From positions 62,001-126,000 of the forward strand of contig NZ_VLKH01000003.1 in the NCBI RefSeq assembly GCF_007830175.1: a stretch of 64,000 nt of DNA, given 5' to 3'. The translations under genes and the position numbers were made by a program. Positions 1 through 9,288 of the stretch are shown here, piece after piece. Origin of the DNA: Sedimentibacter saalensis (GTDB lineage: Bacteria; Bacillota; Clostridia; Tissierellales; Sedimentibacteraceae). Each line of letters begins with the position of its first letter. Position 1 is the stretch's first letter. The notes beneath the pieces were generated by a model, which did not search any database, had not been told where the DNA came from, and worked only from the letters and a program-made list of their open reading frames with translations.

Positions 1-859
1 CATCTTCCAGCCCTTTTGTATAAGAAGTTTCCTGCTGGCTGAAGCTGCTCATGGAACTGTCATCAAGAAAGTCACAGTAGTCCATGCCTATTCCAACGTG
101 GTCTATTCCCATGACATTTGCCATGTGTTCAATATGTTGAACAAGCATTCTCACATCCTGCTTTTCAATGTCGTGATGTACAAACTCATTGAATGAATTT
201 ATACCCACTACTCCTCCCAATTCTGCAATCTTTTTAAGCTGCTCATCAGAAAGATTTCTTGGAACATCACATAAATGTTTACAGTTGGAATGAGATGCTA
301 TTATAGGACTATCTGTTTCATATGCCACATCCCAGAAAGACTTCTCATTTAAGTGGGAAACATCAAGGAGCATTCTTTTGTTGTTTATTTTACGAACTGC
401 TTTTTTCCCCAGCTCAGTAATTCCTCTTTGAGGATTACCTCTTACACCTGTAGCCAGGGCATTTTCTTCGTTCCATGTAAGACTTGCATGTCTTGCACCA
501 AAGTCATAGAAATAATCTATTAAGTTCAGATTTTCACCGATGCTGCTCAATCCCTCAAGGCCTATGAATACATAAAGTTTTCCTTCCCTTTTGGCTTTTT
601 CAATGTCATCAAATGATCTGGCAATCAATATAGAATCTTTGATATACTCGGATTCTTTTTTGATTGAGTCCACAATTTCCATAGCTCTTTTGTATGGCTG
701 ATCTGTATATGGAGGATCAATCCAAATTACAAATATGCTGCCTGTTATGTTGCCCTTCTTTAATTTGTCTAGATGGTATCTTCTTATTATATCTTTTTCG
801 CCATTTAAAGTCTTTATCGCAACATCTGTCCATATATCTGAATGGCCGTCAAAAATCAT
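1..859 (-). CDS. Membrane dipeptidase (peptidase family M19), 3' part cut by window edge
   Basis: Reading the minus strand from ATG at 859 gives an uninterrupted frame of about 286 codons to the window edge, so the C-terminus is missing. The N-terminus MIFDGHSDIW carries the metal-binding HxD of renal-dipeptidase-type M19 enzymes. ITGSIF, GLEGL, LTWNEEN, LLDVSHLNE, ASHSNCK and HVGIGMDYCDF follow in the family's order, including the bridging Glu and the metal-binding histidines. These zinc enzymes hydrolyse dipeptides. An AAGGAG site lies just before the ATG. The gene starts 10 nt after the stop of the DUF819 membrane protein, so the two are probably one operon, perhaps for uptake and hydrolysis of dipeptides or an amino-acid derivative (inference). 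Confidence 0.9.
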   Translation of the reverse strand, partial: MIFDGHSDIWTDVAIKTLNGEKDIIRRYHLDKLKKGNITGSIFVIWIDPPYTDQPYKRAMEIVDSIKKESEYIKDSILIARSFDDIEKAKREGKLYVFIGLEGLSSIGENLNLIDYFYDFGARHASLTWNEENALATGVRGNPQRGITELGKKAVRKINNKRMLLDVSHLNEKSFWDVAYETDSPIIASHSNCKHLCDVPRNLSDEQLKKIAELGGVVGINSFNEFVHHDIEKQDVRMLVQHIEHMANVMGIDHVGIGMDYCDFLDDSSMSSFSQQETSYTKGLED

Positions 860-869
860 GATTTTCTCC

Positions 870-2074
870 TTAAAGCAATAAATTTCCTACTATTATACCC
901 AGGTAAGTACCTACTCCGTAGCCGAAAACTCCGACTAGCATTGCAGGAGCCACCAAGTCTGTCCATCCTTTGGATATTGCCATTGCTGTAGCGGTTGTAG
1001 GTCCGCCTATATTTGCGTTTGACGCAATGATTATTTCCTCAACACTGTAATTTAAGAGTTTTCCAAATCCAAATATTACAGCCATGTTCACTATTACAAC
1101 TATTCCGCAGAACAACAACAGAAGCGGAGAGTTTTGAATAATAAGTGGTATTGATGCAGGAACACCTATTACAACAAAGAACAGATAAATAAGGAATGTT
1201 CCTATTTCCTGGGCTCCTCTTATATTTCCGAAGAAATCAGGGAAAAATGTAGCAGAAGCATTGTAATTGTTGTAATTATAAGGTACTGATTGCTTAAAAG
1301 AATATTGAGCATGCTCATTGCAAAATTACCTGTAGGAATTACACTTCCCAGGAACCCTGCAATTGCTTTTGAAACAGCAACTACTATAAATCCTGTTGCA
1401 ACTGCAAATGCAATGTCTTTCAAAGAGATTTCCTTTCCCTTCCAATAAGCTGCAGCACTTGTACCATCTTCTGTTTTTCCAAGGCTTTCAACCTTGTCCA
1501 CATATGGATGTTTGAAATGTTTTCTGAAAAAATTCACTGTCGGAATAGTTATCAAGGCAAGGAAGTACAACGCCATCAAGAGGTTGTCCGCTACAACCGT
1601 AGCTGATACAAGTTCCCCGGGAACACTGAATGCACTTGATACTGCAACAAAGTTAACTCCTCCGCCAATGTATGAGCCGGTCATCATTCCAGCAATCTCA
1701 GCCAGGTGAGGTATATGTTTTCCCAAAAGTAAAAATCCTAGTATTGCTCCGGCAACAGTTCCCACTGACCCAATGAGGAATATTAAAAGCATTCTTCCGC
1801 TTTCTTTCCATATTTTCTTAATATTGCACTGTAAAAGAAGCATTGGGATTGCCAATGGAACAACATAACCCCATACAGTGTCATAAACCGGTGAATCAAC
1901 AGGTATAACTTTTAAATTTGATAATGCCATTGCTCCGATTAATGCGATTATTGCGCCTGATATCTTTGCAGCCCAGTCATATTTTTGCTCCAGGTAAATG
2001 CTGAGGGCTGCCCAACCTGTAAGAAACGCCCACAAAACCCATGTGTTGTCAGCACTGATAAAAGAATTTGACAT
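870..2074 (-). pseudogene. DUF819 family membrane protein, frameshifted
   Basis: A multi-pass membrane protein of the DUF819 (YjcL-like) family, split into two frames. The first frame runs from ATG 2074 (AGGAGG site, MSNSFISADNT) through several hydrophobic helices and stops near 1220 after ...TMLLLHFSLISSEI. A one-base shift near position 1250 restores ATFFPDFFGNIRGAQEIG, then continues through the C-terminal helices containing NIGGPTTATAMA to a stop at 870. The joined product would be about 400 residues, the usual family length. A single-base deletion is the simplest reading; it may be a real inactivating mutation or a sequencing error. The transport substrate is unknown. The dipeptidase gene follows directly. 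Confidence 0.8.
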
Positions 2075-2241
2075 AAACATCCTCCTAATTAAGTTATTTT
2101 TCAAGAAAAACATATAAACAAACGTTTTACATAAACTTTGTTCAATATATTGAACTTGAATTTATTGCATTATATTATAAAAAAAAATAAATGTCAACGT
2201 TTTTTGACATTTATTTTAAGGTAATTATAGATGAAATTTTA

Positions 2242-2781
2242 TTAAAAACTTGGAGGAACCATTGCCCATACTGAAACAGATTCTTCCTCTCCCATGTTAA
2301 GATATTTGTGAGGTATTGTGCTGTCAAGGTATATGCTGTCTCCCTCATTCAAATCATAAACTTTTTCTCCGGACAAAACTCTCAATGTTCCTTTGACCAC
2401 AACTCCACACTCTTCACCGTCATGGCTTATAAGTTCATCACTGTTGCATTCATTAGGTTCTATTTCTATCCAAAGCATTTCAATTTGTTTTTTAAGGTCA
2501 GGGCTCAAAAGTTCATATATTCTGTCCGCCCTTCCCATCATGAGTTTTTTTCTTTCTTCTTTTCGCACAACCTGATTAAAATCATCATATTCGTCAAAAA
2601 AATAATTCATTGTAACATTCAAAGCCTTAGATACCTTCCACAGCGATGCCACTGACGGCCCGGTAATGTCTCTTTCAATCTGACTGATCAAGCCCTTGCT
2701 TAAACCTGTCATTCCCGATAACTGTTCTATGCTAATCTTTTGTTTTAATCTCAGGGATCTGATTTTTTCTCCAAGTTCCAT
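2242..2781 (-). CDS. XRE-family regulator with C-terminal cupin domain
   Basis: This 179-residue protein has an N-terminal helix-turn-helix of the XRE type (residues about 1-60, IEQLSGMTGLSKGLISQIERD). A C-terminal cupin follows (about 105-175) with SHDGEECGVVVKGTLRV and LNEGDSIYLDSTIPHKYLN. Such proteins are one-component regulators that usually sense a small metabolite through the cupin and control a nearby transport or catabolic gene. It lies upstream of the DUF819/dipeptidase pair on the same strand, so it is a plausible regulator of them (inference). The intergenic stretch 2075-2241 is AT-rich and probably holds their promoter. Confidence 0.88.
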   Translation of the reverse strand: MELGEKIRSLRLKQKISIEQLSGMTGLSKGLISQIERDITGPSVASLWKVSKALNVTMNYFFDEYDDFNQVVRKEERKKLMMGRADRIYELLSPDLKKQIEMLWIEIEPNECNSDELISHDGEECGVVVKGTLRVLSGEKVYDLNEGDSIYLDSTIPHKYLNMGEEESVSVWAMVPPSF

Positions 2782-2881
2782 GTTATTTTCTCCTTAAGGA
2801 ATTTTCCCCCGCAGTATAATGTAAATTATGCATTTTTTGTAATATGTTGTTGATATATTATACAATACCGGCAACAATTCA

Positions 2882-3706
2882 TCAATACTTTATTACTTTT
2901 TTCTCTAACCATGCTGCAAAAAAATACATTACAGCAGCTATAAGTCCTAAAATAAAAACCCCCATCATAACCAGATCAAGCTTGAATGTCTGGCTTCCAT
3001 AAAGTATAAGATATCCTATTCCTGCTTTTGATACAAGAAATTCTCCAACTATGACACCAATCCAGGACAATCCTATGTTAACCTTTATAACACTCATTAT
3101 GTTTGGAATGTTTGATGGAATTATTACTTTCTTCAATATTTGAAACTTGTTTGCACCTAAAGTTTTTAAAAGCACTATTTTATCTTTTTCCACGTTGATA
3201 AATCCTGTGTACAATGTCATTATTGTTACGATGACAGATATTGAAGCAGCCGTTACAACTATTCCCGAAAAACCCATGCCTGCCCACAATATTATTATAG
3301 GAGCAAGGGCTGTTTTTGGCAGACTGTTCAAAATAACCATGTATGGGTCAGTTATTCTGGCTAATTTCTCAAACCACCACAAAAGAATTGAAACAAAAAA
3401 ACCTAAAATTGTGCCTGTAAAAAATCCCGCGATTGTTTCAGTAGTGGAAACATACAAATGGTTAAACAAACTTCCGTCTTTCACAAACTTTACAATCAGC
3501 TCAAAAATTGCTCCTGGACTGCTGGTCAGAAATGTATCTATAAGCCTGTAACGAGCAGCAGCTTCCCATAGGACAATAAACACAGCAAATATCATCACCT
3601 GAGTTATTTTTATAAAGTCTTTTTCTTTTTTTAAGTTTTTTAAATATTGTTCATGTTCCTTGGATATTGCTGCCTGATTCTGGGACCTCTCATTCCTTTT
3701 CCACAT
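2882..3706 (-). CDS. ABC transporter permease, SsuC/TauC-like
   Basis: A 274-residue integral membrane protein of the nitrate/sulfonate/taurine-type permease family. It has about six hydrophobic segments after a charged N-terminal tail. The inner-membrane component signature is visible as LKTLGANKFQILKKVIIPSNIPNI, the loop that contacts the ATPase. Its start overlaps the end of the upstream ATPase gene by 17 nt, with a GGAGGG site inside that gene, so the two are translationally coupled. No substrate-binding protein gene is adjacent, so the substrate (aliphatic sulfonate, taurine, a pyrimidine precursor or other) cannot be assigned. Confidence 0.88.
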   Translation of the reverse strand: MWKRNERSQNQAAISKEHEQYLKNLKKEKDFIKITQVMIFAVFIVLWEAAARYRLIDTFLTSSPGAIFELIVKFVKDGSLFNHLYVSTTETIAGFFTGTILGFFVSILLWWFEKLARITDPYMVILNSLPKTALAPIIILWAGMGFSGIVVTAASISVIVTIMTLYTGFINVEKDKIVLLKTLGANKFQILKKVIIPSNIPNIMSVIKVNIGLSWIGVIVGEFLVSKAGIGYLILYGSQTFKLDLVMMGVFILGLIAAVMYFFAAWLEKKVIKY

Positions 3707-4445
3707 CCAAATCCCTCCATATCTGTCTGAAATATTCCCCGAATTCCAAAGTGTTTCTGCATTTCATAGGTGTTCTTTCCCCTTGACACTCCTTGAAATT
3801 AATATCATACTCGCTTTTAATTTTTGCTGGTCTCTCAGTAAAAACAATTACTCTGTCCGACATACTCACAGCTTCTGGAATATCATGAGTTACGAGGACT
3901 GTTGTTATTTTTTCTTTTCTTAAAATTTCTCCTACTTCATTTCCAACAGAAAGTCTGGTCTGGTAATCAAGAGCAGAAAACGGCTCATCTAAAAGAAGCA
4001 AATCAGGCTCTATTGCCAGTGTTCTCACTAGGGCAGCCCTTTGCCTCATTCCGCCTGACAGCTGGCTTGGATAATGGTTTCTGAAATTATAGAGTCCATA
4101 TTTCTTGAGCATTTCCAAAACCTTATTTTTGTTTTCTTCTGTGTCCATATGTTTTATTTCCAATCCAATCAGACAATTCTTATAAATGTTCCTCCATTCA
4201 TAAAGCTGATCTTTTTGAAACATAAATCCAATGCTATTAGTATTGACCGTAACCTCGCCTTCAGAGGGTTCTTCAAGTCCCGCAAGAAGTGACAAAACAG
4301 TTGATTTGCCTGACCCCGAAGGCCCTACGATGGACACAATCTCACCCTTTTTTACCTTGAATGAAAGATCTTCAATTGCCTTTGTTTCGTTATTGATTGT
4401 ATGAAATCTCTTAGAGATATTTTTTAGTTCACATACATATTCCAT
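3690..4445 (-). CDS. ABC transporter ATP-binding protein, SsuB/TauB-like
   Basis: This 251-residue ATPase has a Walker A motif GPSGSGKST (about 42-50), a Q-loop in FMFQKDQLYEW, signature SQLSGGMRQR, Walker B LLLLDEPFSALD and the switch histidine in VTHDIPEA. The FSALDYQTR stretch is typical of the nitrate/taurine/sulfonate importer group. It energises the overlapping permease gene. It is the first gene of the pair and has a good ribosome site just upstream (GGAGG-type in the minus strand at about 4450). No riboswitch was recognised upstream. Confidence 0.9.
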   Translation of the reverse strand: MEYVCELKNISKRFHTINNETKAIEDLSFKVKKGEIVSIVGPSGSGKSTVLSLLAGLEEPSEGEVTVNTNSIGFMFQKDQLYEWRNIYKNCLIGLEIKHMDTEENKNKVLEMLKKYGLYNFRNHYPSQLSGGMRQRAALVRTLAIEPDLLLLDEPFSALDYQTRLSVGNEVGEILRKEKITTVLVTHDIPEAVSMSDRVIVFTERPAKIKSEYDINFKECQGERTPMKCRNTLEFGEYFRQIWRDLDVEKE

Positions 4446-4601
4446 ATTAACCTCCGTAAGACTGTAGCTAATATATGTTATTCAATAAAATAAAATAAGT
4501 TAATAAAAATTGAAATTTAAAGCAGATATGTAATGCAAACAACATAAAAAAGTCGGCATATTATTTTGCAGGACAGGAAGAATATAATCAAAGGTGGTGA
4601 T

Positions 4602-4733
4602 ATGATGTTTAAAAATTTGGTGAACAAGCTGAAAATGAAAAACAAAACTCCGGAAAATCCAGGGAACGTATATATTCCAAACAACTTTGAAGTGGAAGAA
4701 CGCAAGGAAGATGTGGATGCCAACGAAAAATAA
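4602..4733 (+). CDS. Small hypothetical protein, 43 residues
   Basis: A short frame starting with two consecutive ATG codons (4602 and 4605) behind AAGGTGGTGA encodes a charged, soluble 43-residue peptide: a basic start (MMFKNLVNKLKMKNK), a PENPGNVYIPNN core and an acidic end (EVEERKEDVDANEK). No family was recognised. Support is the ribosome site and a credible protein-like composition. It sits alone between the ABC genes and the DtxR-type regulator, and the opposite-strand frame here is less convincing. Confidence 0.45.
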   Translation: MMFKNLVNKLKMKNKTPENPGNVYIPNNFEVEERKEDVDANEK

Positions 4734-4905
4734 AAAAGCAATGCAGGACAGTAAAATAACATAAATTTTCCGATTATAAAAAAAAGGAACTAGGAATTAA
4801 TTACCTAGCTCAAACACCGAACAAACAAATATATAATAAATAGAGGGGGAATTTTTACATGCCCATTATATCCACTGGGAACACATTTTATCAACAGTTT
4901 TTTTA

Positions 4906-5352
4906 TTAAGTTTCCGTAATATTTTTTTCATATTCCGAACAATTATTTAAAAAATCAGTTAATTCCTTTATTCTTAAGAGCGTATTTTCATTGATTGCAT
5001 GTTCTAATTTTTCGGTTTGCTCTAACAAATCTTTTTCTATGCCAATAATTTTCAAGAACTCATAAATTGTCTTGTGTCTTTTTAAAAGGTACTCTCCAAT
5101 GTCATTTCCCTTGTCCGTCAATTTTATGAATCCATATTTTTCATAACAAACATAGCCTTCCCTTGACAATCTTTTAATCATTTTTGTTGTTGAAGGAGGC
5201 TGTACATTCAGTGCTTCGGACAGCTCATTGACTCTTATTTCCCTTGAATTAAAGGAAATTCTGTATATCATTTCGATATAATCTTCCATTGATGAGGAAA
5301 GGACTTCCTCATTTTTTATTTTATATCCTCTCAATGTATAATACTCGTCCAT
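4906..5352 (-). CDS. DtxR/MntR-family metal-dependent regulator
   Basis: A 148-residue protein with an N-terminal winged helix (SSSMEDYIEMIYRIS ... RVNELSEALNVQPPSTTKMIKRLSREGYV) and the metal-binding/dimerisation helix region (LLKRHKTIYEFLKIIGI ... EKLEHAINENTLLRI). The length matches MntR-type proteins that lack the SH3-like domain of DtxR. These proteins bind DNA when loaded with Fe(II) or Mn(II). The gene is divergent from feoAB and a palindrome lies between them, so it is probably the iron-dependent repressor of feoAB and of itself (inference from position). Confidence 0.88.
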   Translation of the reverse strand: MDEYYTLRGYKIKNEEVLSSSMEDYIEMIYRISFNSREIRVNELSEALNVQPPSTTKMIKRLSREGYVCYEKYGFIKLTDKGNDIGEYLLKRHKTIYEFLKIIGIEKDLLEQTEKLEHAINENTLLRIKELTDFLNNCSEYEKNITET

Positions 5353-5412
5353 TCATTATTCCTCCTCAATTGTGTCAAAAATAAAATCACATCATAATAT
5401 ATTTTAAGAATG

Positions 5413-5426
5413 TTAGCTATGGCTAA
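5413..5426. promoter_or_regulatory. Candidate DtxR/MntR operator between regulator and feoA
   Basis: The 14-bp sequence TTAGCTATGGCTAA is a perfect inverted repeat (TTAGC-N4-GCTAA) in the 133-bp divergent gap. It resembles the TTAG...CTAA core of known DtxR/IdeR boxes. Its position would let one dimer affect both promoters. Binding is inferred, not shown. Confidence 0.55.
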
Positions 5427-5485
5427 AATTATCATTCTAAAATAATAGTTATTCAGAAAAAATATAATTATGACAGGAGAAGAAA

Positions 5486-5707
5486 ATGAAAGTTCTGACC
5501 GACGCAAATGTAGGTGAAACAGTAAAGGTTAAAAACAATGATGCTGAAGAATCATTGAAAGAAAGACTGCTTGCCCTGGGTGTTACAAATGGGGCTCATA
5601 TAGAAGTATTAAGAAAGGGACCGAAAAACAATCTTACGGTCTACAGAATCAGAGGCGCAATGATTGCCCTTCGAAAAGAAGAATCAAGACTTATAGAGAT
5701 TGTTTAG
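5486..5707 (+). CDS. feoA: FeoA, ferrous iron transport accessory protein
   Basis: A 73-residue SH3-like FeoA domain: an early VGETVKVKNN, LKERLLALGVTNGAHIEVLRKGP and a C-terminal YRIRGAMIALRKEESRLIEI. FeoA is a small cytoplasmic partner that supports the FeoB ferrous-iron transporter. It has a GGAGAAG-type ribosome site and is followed after only a few bases by feoB, so the two form one operon, divergent from the DtxR-type regulator. Confidence 0.93.
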   Translation: MKVLTDANVGETVKVKNNDAEESLKERLLALGVTNGAHIEVLRKGPKNNLTVYRIRGAMIALRKEESRLIEIV

Positions 5708-5722
5708 AAGGGAGTGGTCATT

Positions 5723-7825
5723 TTGGGTCTGACAGCACAGTCTTCAAAATTGAGCTCCATGACTGATGTCTTCCACATTGAAAAAAAAGATAATCAGTAT
5801 GTAGTAGCATTGGCAGGAAATCCGAACACCGGCAAGAGCACAGTGTTCAATTATCTGACAGGATTAAAGCAACACACGGGAAACTGGCCGGGAAAGACTG
5901 TAGTTTCTGCAAGAGGAGAATTCAGCCACAACGGCAAAGATTATGTAATGATTGATCTTCCCGGTTCTTATTCACTTTTTACTTCTTCAAAAGACGAGGA
6001 GGTTTCAAGGGACTTTTTAAGTATCGGAAGTTATGATGCTGCTGTGGTTGTTTGTGATGCCACATGTCTGGAAAGAAACCTGAACCTTGTGTTTCAGGTA
6101 TCCGAACTCGCGGAAAAAGTAATACTATGCATAAACTTAATAGATGAGGCAAAGAAAAAAAACATTGTTATAGACAGGGAAGGTCTTGAAAAAGAACTGA
6201 ATATTCCGGTAGTTTTAACTTCTGCAAGAAATGGAACAGGAATGGATGAATTAAAAAGAACCATTGAAAAAGAAATTTCTCCCGGAGCGAAAAAACATAC
6301 GGCTATTGTAACATACAATGATGAAATTGAAGAAAAGGTCAGAGAAATATCAGTCTATCTTGATGAATTAAATATTTCAAACACCAGATGGACGGCGCTA
6401 AGGCTCCTTGACAGCAGCTCTGAAATATTTTCACTGGAAAAGAAAGGGCATTTAAGCAAATTTCAAGCCGAACAGTTAAAATCATTGTTTAAACTTCAGG
6501 ATGACAAGATAACAAGGGAGAAAATTTCAGAAGAAAACTATGACTATGCAAATAATTTGAAGCAAAAATACGTTACAGAAGACACAAAAAAAATTAACAA
6601 AGACAAAAAAATAGATGACATAATAACATCAAAATATTTCGGTATGCCCATTATGCTTGCGATGCTGGGATTAATCTTTTGGATTACCATACAGGGAGCT
6701 AACATTCCCTCCAAAATATTGAGCGATGTATTGTTTGGATTTCAGATAAAGCTATCCCAATGGTTTGTAATCCAAGGGATTCCGGATTTTATAAGGGGAA
6801 TTTTAATTGACGGTGCATACAGAACACTGGCATGGGTTGTTTCGGTAATGCTTCCACCCATGGCAATTTTCTTTCCATTGTTTACACTGTTAGAGGATCT
6901 TGGATACCTTCCAAGAGTTGCGTTCAACCTGGACCATTACTTCAAGAAATCATGCGCCCATGGCAAACAATCTCTGTGCATGTGTATGGGACTGGGATGC
7001 AACGCAGCAGGGGTTGTAGGCTGCAGAATAATAGATTCTCCCAGAGAAAGGCTCATTGCTGTTCTCACAAACAATTTCATGCCGTGCAACGGAAGATTTC
7101 CTACACTCATAGCAATATCTTCAGCATTTTTCGCAATGACAGCCAGTTCATTTTTAAACGGCCTCATACCTGCTTTGTTTGTTACATTCATGGTACTCGT
7201 AGGCATATGGATGACTCTCACAACTTCTTTAATTTTGTCAAAGACATTGCTTAAAGGTGTTCCATCAACATTCACCCTGGAGCTTCCTCCTTACAGAATG
7301 CCTCAGTTCGGAAGAATTTTATACACCTCTGTTGTAGACAGAACAGTCTTTGTTCTTTCAAGGGCTGCTGTAATTGCTGTTCCTGCAGGTGCAGCAACAT
7401 GGATTCTTGCAAATGTTTATGCAGGTGAAACCAGCCTTTTGGTACACGCAGCTAATTTCCTGGATCAATTTGCTGTAATGTTCGGACTTGACGGAATTAT
7501 TCTTATGGCTTTTATAGTAGGAATACCAGCCAATGAAATTGTTCTTCCGGTTATGCTCATGGCATATCTTTCAACTGGTACATTGACAGAATATGAAAGT
7601 GTTGGGTTTTTAAGAAATATATTGGTTCAAAACGGGTGGACTCCGCTCACAGCACTGAATGTGATGCTGTTCAGCCTTCTTCACTGGCCATGCTCCACAA
7701 CCCTCTGGACAATTAAAAAGGAAACAGGAAGCATCAGGTGGACTGCCGCATCATTGTTAATACCTACAGCTGCAGCTTTTGCAGTTTGTTTTGTCACAGC
7801 ATCAATTTACAGATTGCTTTTTTAA
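5723..7825 (+). CDS. feoB: FeoB, ferrous iron transporter
   Basis: About 700 residues. The N-terminal G domain has G1 GNPNTGKST (about residue 35 if counted from 5714), G3 DLPGSYS and G4-like NLIDEAKKK. A helical spacer and the membrane domain follow, with two Gate motifs visible around PRVAFNLDHYFKKSCAHGKQSLCMCMGLGCNAAGVVGCR and the second half containing FIVGIPANEIVLPV. It imports Fe(II) across the membrane under low iron or anoxia. The start is uncertain. GTG 5714 overlaps the AAGGGAG ribosome site, TTG 5723 has better spacing, and ATG 5759 is a third option. A strong terminator follows. Confidence 0.95.
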   Translation: MGLTAQSSKLSSMTDVFHIEKKDNQYVVALAGNPNTGKSTVFNYLTGLKQHTGNWPGKTVVSARGEFSHNGKDYVMIDLPGSYSLFTSSKDEEVSRDFLSIGSYDAAVVVCDATCLERNLNLVFQVSELAEKVILCINLIDEAKKKNIVIDREGLEKELNIPVVLTSARNGTGMDELKRTIEKEISPGAKKHTAIVTYNDEIEEKVREISVYLDELNISNTRWTALRLLDSSSEIFSLEKKGHLSKFQAEQLKSLFKLQDDKITREKISEENYDYANNLKQKYVTEDTKKINKDKKIDDIITSKYFGMPIMLAMLGLIFWITIQGANIPSKILSDVLFGFQIKLSQWFVIQGIPDFIRGILIDGAYRTLAWVVSVMLPPMAIFFPLFTLLEDLGYLPRVAFNLDHYFKKSCAHGKQSLCMCMGLGCNAAGVVGCRIIDSPRERLIAVLTNNFMPCNGRFPTLIAISSAFFAMTASSFLNGLIPALFVTFMVLVGIWMTLTTSLILSKTLLKGVPSTFTLELPPYRMPQFGRILYTSVVDRTVFVLSRAAVIAVPAGAATWILANVYAGETSLLVHAANFLDQFAVMFGLDGIILMAFIVGIPANEIVLPVMLMAYLSTGTLTEYESVGFLRNILVQNGWTPLTALNVMLFSLLHWPCSTTLWTIKKETGSIRWTAASLLIPTAAAFAVCFVTASIYRLLF

Positions 7826-7846
7826 TCATAAGCATTTATAAAATAC

Positions 7847-7892
7847 AAAGAGCTGCTAGAATATAGAAAATCATGTTCTACAGCAGCTCTTT
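7847..7892. terminator. Bidirectional terminator between feoB and the polysaccharide deacetylase gene
   Basis: An 11-bp inverted repeat, AAAGAGCTGCT...AGCAGCTCTTT, lies between the convergent ends of feoB (plus) and the deacetylase (minus). A/T-rich flanks on both sides suit termination in both directions. Confidence 0.75.
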
Positions 7893-7930
7893 AATTATGA
7901 TATAAAATTCTATACACACTCTGTATGCTT

Positions 7931-8785
7931 TTATTCAAACCAAGGAATTACAATCTTATCAAAATTATGTCTGTCCACAAGATATCTGCACTGATAATAT
8001 GCATTGCTTGCGCTGTCCACAGGATGGGGTGACAATATGAATGCGCTGTCAAAACCTGCTTCTCTGACGCTGTCTGCTACAACATCTGATGCTTCTCCAA
8101 AAGGATATGCAAGGCTTGAAACTTCTACACCCAGCTCTTTTTTTATGACTTCCCTGCTTTTTTCTATATCTGTCTTAAATTCTTCGTACATTCCTTCTTC
8201 AAGAAAACCTGCCTGGTTATCCTCCAGATAGTGCATGTCATATGTGTGTGACCCAAAATAAGCAAGGCCGCTGTCTTTCATTATTCTGAGCTGTTCCCAT
8301 GATGAAATTTCAAGATTGTTGAAGTCTTTGTTACCTACCTGTCCTGCAATGACAAACAATGTGAATGGTATATTTTTTTCTTTCAATATGGGAAATGCAT
8401 TTTCATATACGGATACATCAGCATCGTCAAAACAGATGAGAACACATTTATGAGGGAATTTTCCACTTTGTCTGAATTTTTCAAGTTCATCAGGTGTCGT
8501 GAAATATGCACCGGATTCATACAGATATTCAATATGGTTTTGGAATTCATCCGTGTAAACAGAATAAGAAGTGAGTTCCTTGTTGTTTGTTAATTTTTCA
8601 ATTGCCTGGTTCCAAGGGTTTCTGTTTCTCACCCTGTGGTATGTTAAAACAACGCACACATCTTCCTTTTGTATAGATTCATAAACATCATTATTTACAC
8701 TTTTTTCAAATACAAGGAAAAAAATTTTAACTGTCAGGGCTACAGCAAGGATTACTGCAAATGTATAAAATATTTTATTTTTCAA
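7931..8785 (-). CDS. Polysaccharide deacetylase, PgaB/IcaB-like
   Basis: This 284-residue protein starts with a hydrophobic signal anchor (FYTFAVILAVALTVKIFFLVF) and then a NodB-type deacetylase domain. Visible motifs are VVLTYHRV, the metal-binding FDDADVSVYENAFPILKE, the FTLFVIAGQVG strand, SHTYDMHYL (metal histidine region) and SLAYPFGE. FDD.D.SVY followed by NIPFTLF closely resembles IcaB/PgaB, which partly deacetylate poly-beta-1,6-N-acetylglucosamine outside the membrane. It overlaps the preceding small membrane gene by 4 nt and is the last gene of a three-gene operon with a glycosyltransferase, which supports an exopolysaccharide role. Confidence 0.85.
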   Translation of the reverse strand: MKNKIFYTFAVILAVALTVKIFFLVFEKSVNNDVYESIQKEDVCVVLTYHRVRNRNPWNQAIEKLTNNKELTSYSVYTDEFQNHIEYLYESGAYFTTPDELEKFRQSGKFPHKCVLICFDDADVSVYENAFPILKEKNIPFTLFVIAGQVGNKDFNNLEISSWEQLRIMKDSGLAYFGSHTYDMHYLEDNQAGFLEEGMYEEFKTDIEKSREVIKKELGVEVSSLAYPFGEASDVVADSVREAGFDSAFILSPHPVDSASNAYYQCRYLVDRHNFDKIVIPWFE

Positions 8786-9288
8786 TTTGATCTCCTTTCC
8801 AGCTCCCTGATAGGATTTTTTTCAAATATAATAACTTTATCCTTTTTTAGAATGTTGTAAACTTGCAAATCTATCAGATTAAGGTTCATCATGTCCTCAT
8901 CTGTCGTCTTCAAAGGCTTACTTCTTCTGTTGAGACTGCCGTATCTTATTTTGTTGTAATACTTCCACGACATTAATATAGTAAAGAATATGCTGAAATA
9001 AACAAATGATTTTATTAAAAACATTCTTATGTCATGATTTGACATATTAAAACTTATTTTTAATAATCCTATGTAATAATCATTGTAATCAAGCACTGCG
9101 CTTAGGAAAAAATATATTATTACAGCCATGTACAGCCACAATAAAACATTAAGTAGAAATGCAAATATTTTATTGATGAATGGCTGTTTTGACTTGACCA
9201 GAAAATCATCACATGTTTTTCTTCGTTTTTCTGCAGCATATTTGTTTTCTACAGACTGCTCCTGCTTCCCCTGTCCGGCGAATTCCAT
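8782..9288 (-). CDS. Small membrane protein, PgaD/IcaD-like position
   Basis: From ATG 9288 (MEFAGQGKQEQ, behind a GGGAGG site) the protein is 168 residues. It has a charged N-terminal tail, two hydrophobic segments (FAFLLNVLLWLYMAVIIYFFL and FLIKSFVYFSIFFTILMSW) and a basic C-terminal tail. A longer frame begins at 9384, but its extra residues lie in the overlap with the glycosyltransferase and are Cys-rich and unlikely. In pga/ica operons the membrane synthase needs a small two-helix partner (PgaD/IcaD). Size, topology and position match; clear sequence identity was not established. Confidence 0.62.
   Translation of the reverse strand: MEFAGQGKQEQSVENKYAAEKRRKTCDDFLVKSKQPFINKIFAFLLNVLLWLYMAVIIYFFLSAVLDYNDYYIGLLKISFNMSNHDIRMFLIKSFVYFSIFFTILMSWKYYNKIRYGSLNRRSKPLKTTDEDMMNLNLIDLQVYNILKKDKVIIFEKNPIRELERRSN

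Noticed and set aside
4446..4601. TPP or other riboswitch before the ABC pair at 2882-4445
   Set aside because: No conserved aptamer sequence or terminator seen.
4517..4762. 81-codon frame opposite the small plus-strand gene
   Set aside because: Phe/Ser/Leu-rich antisense frame without a ribosome site; the plus-strand frame has a better start and composition.
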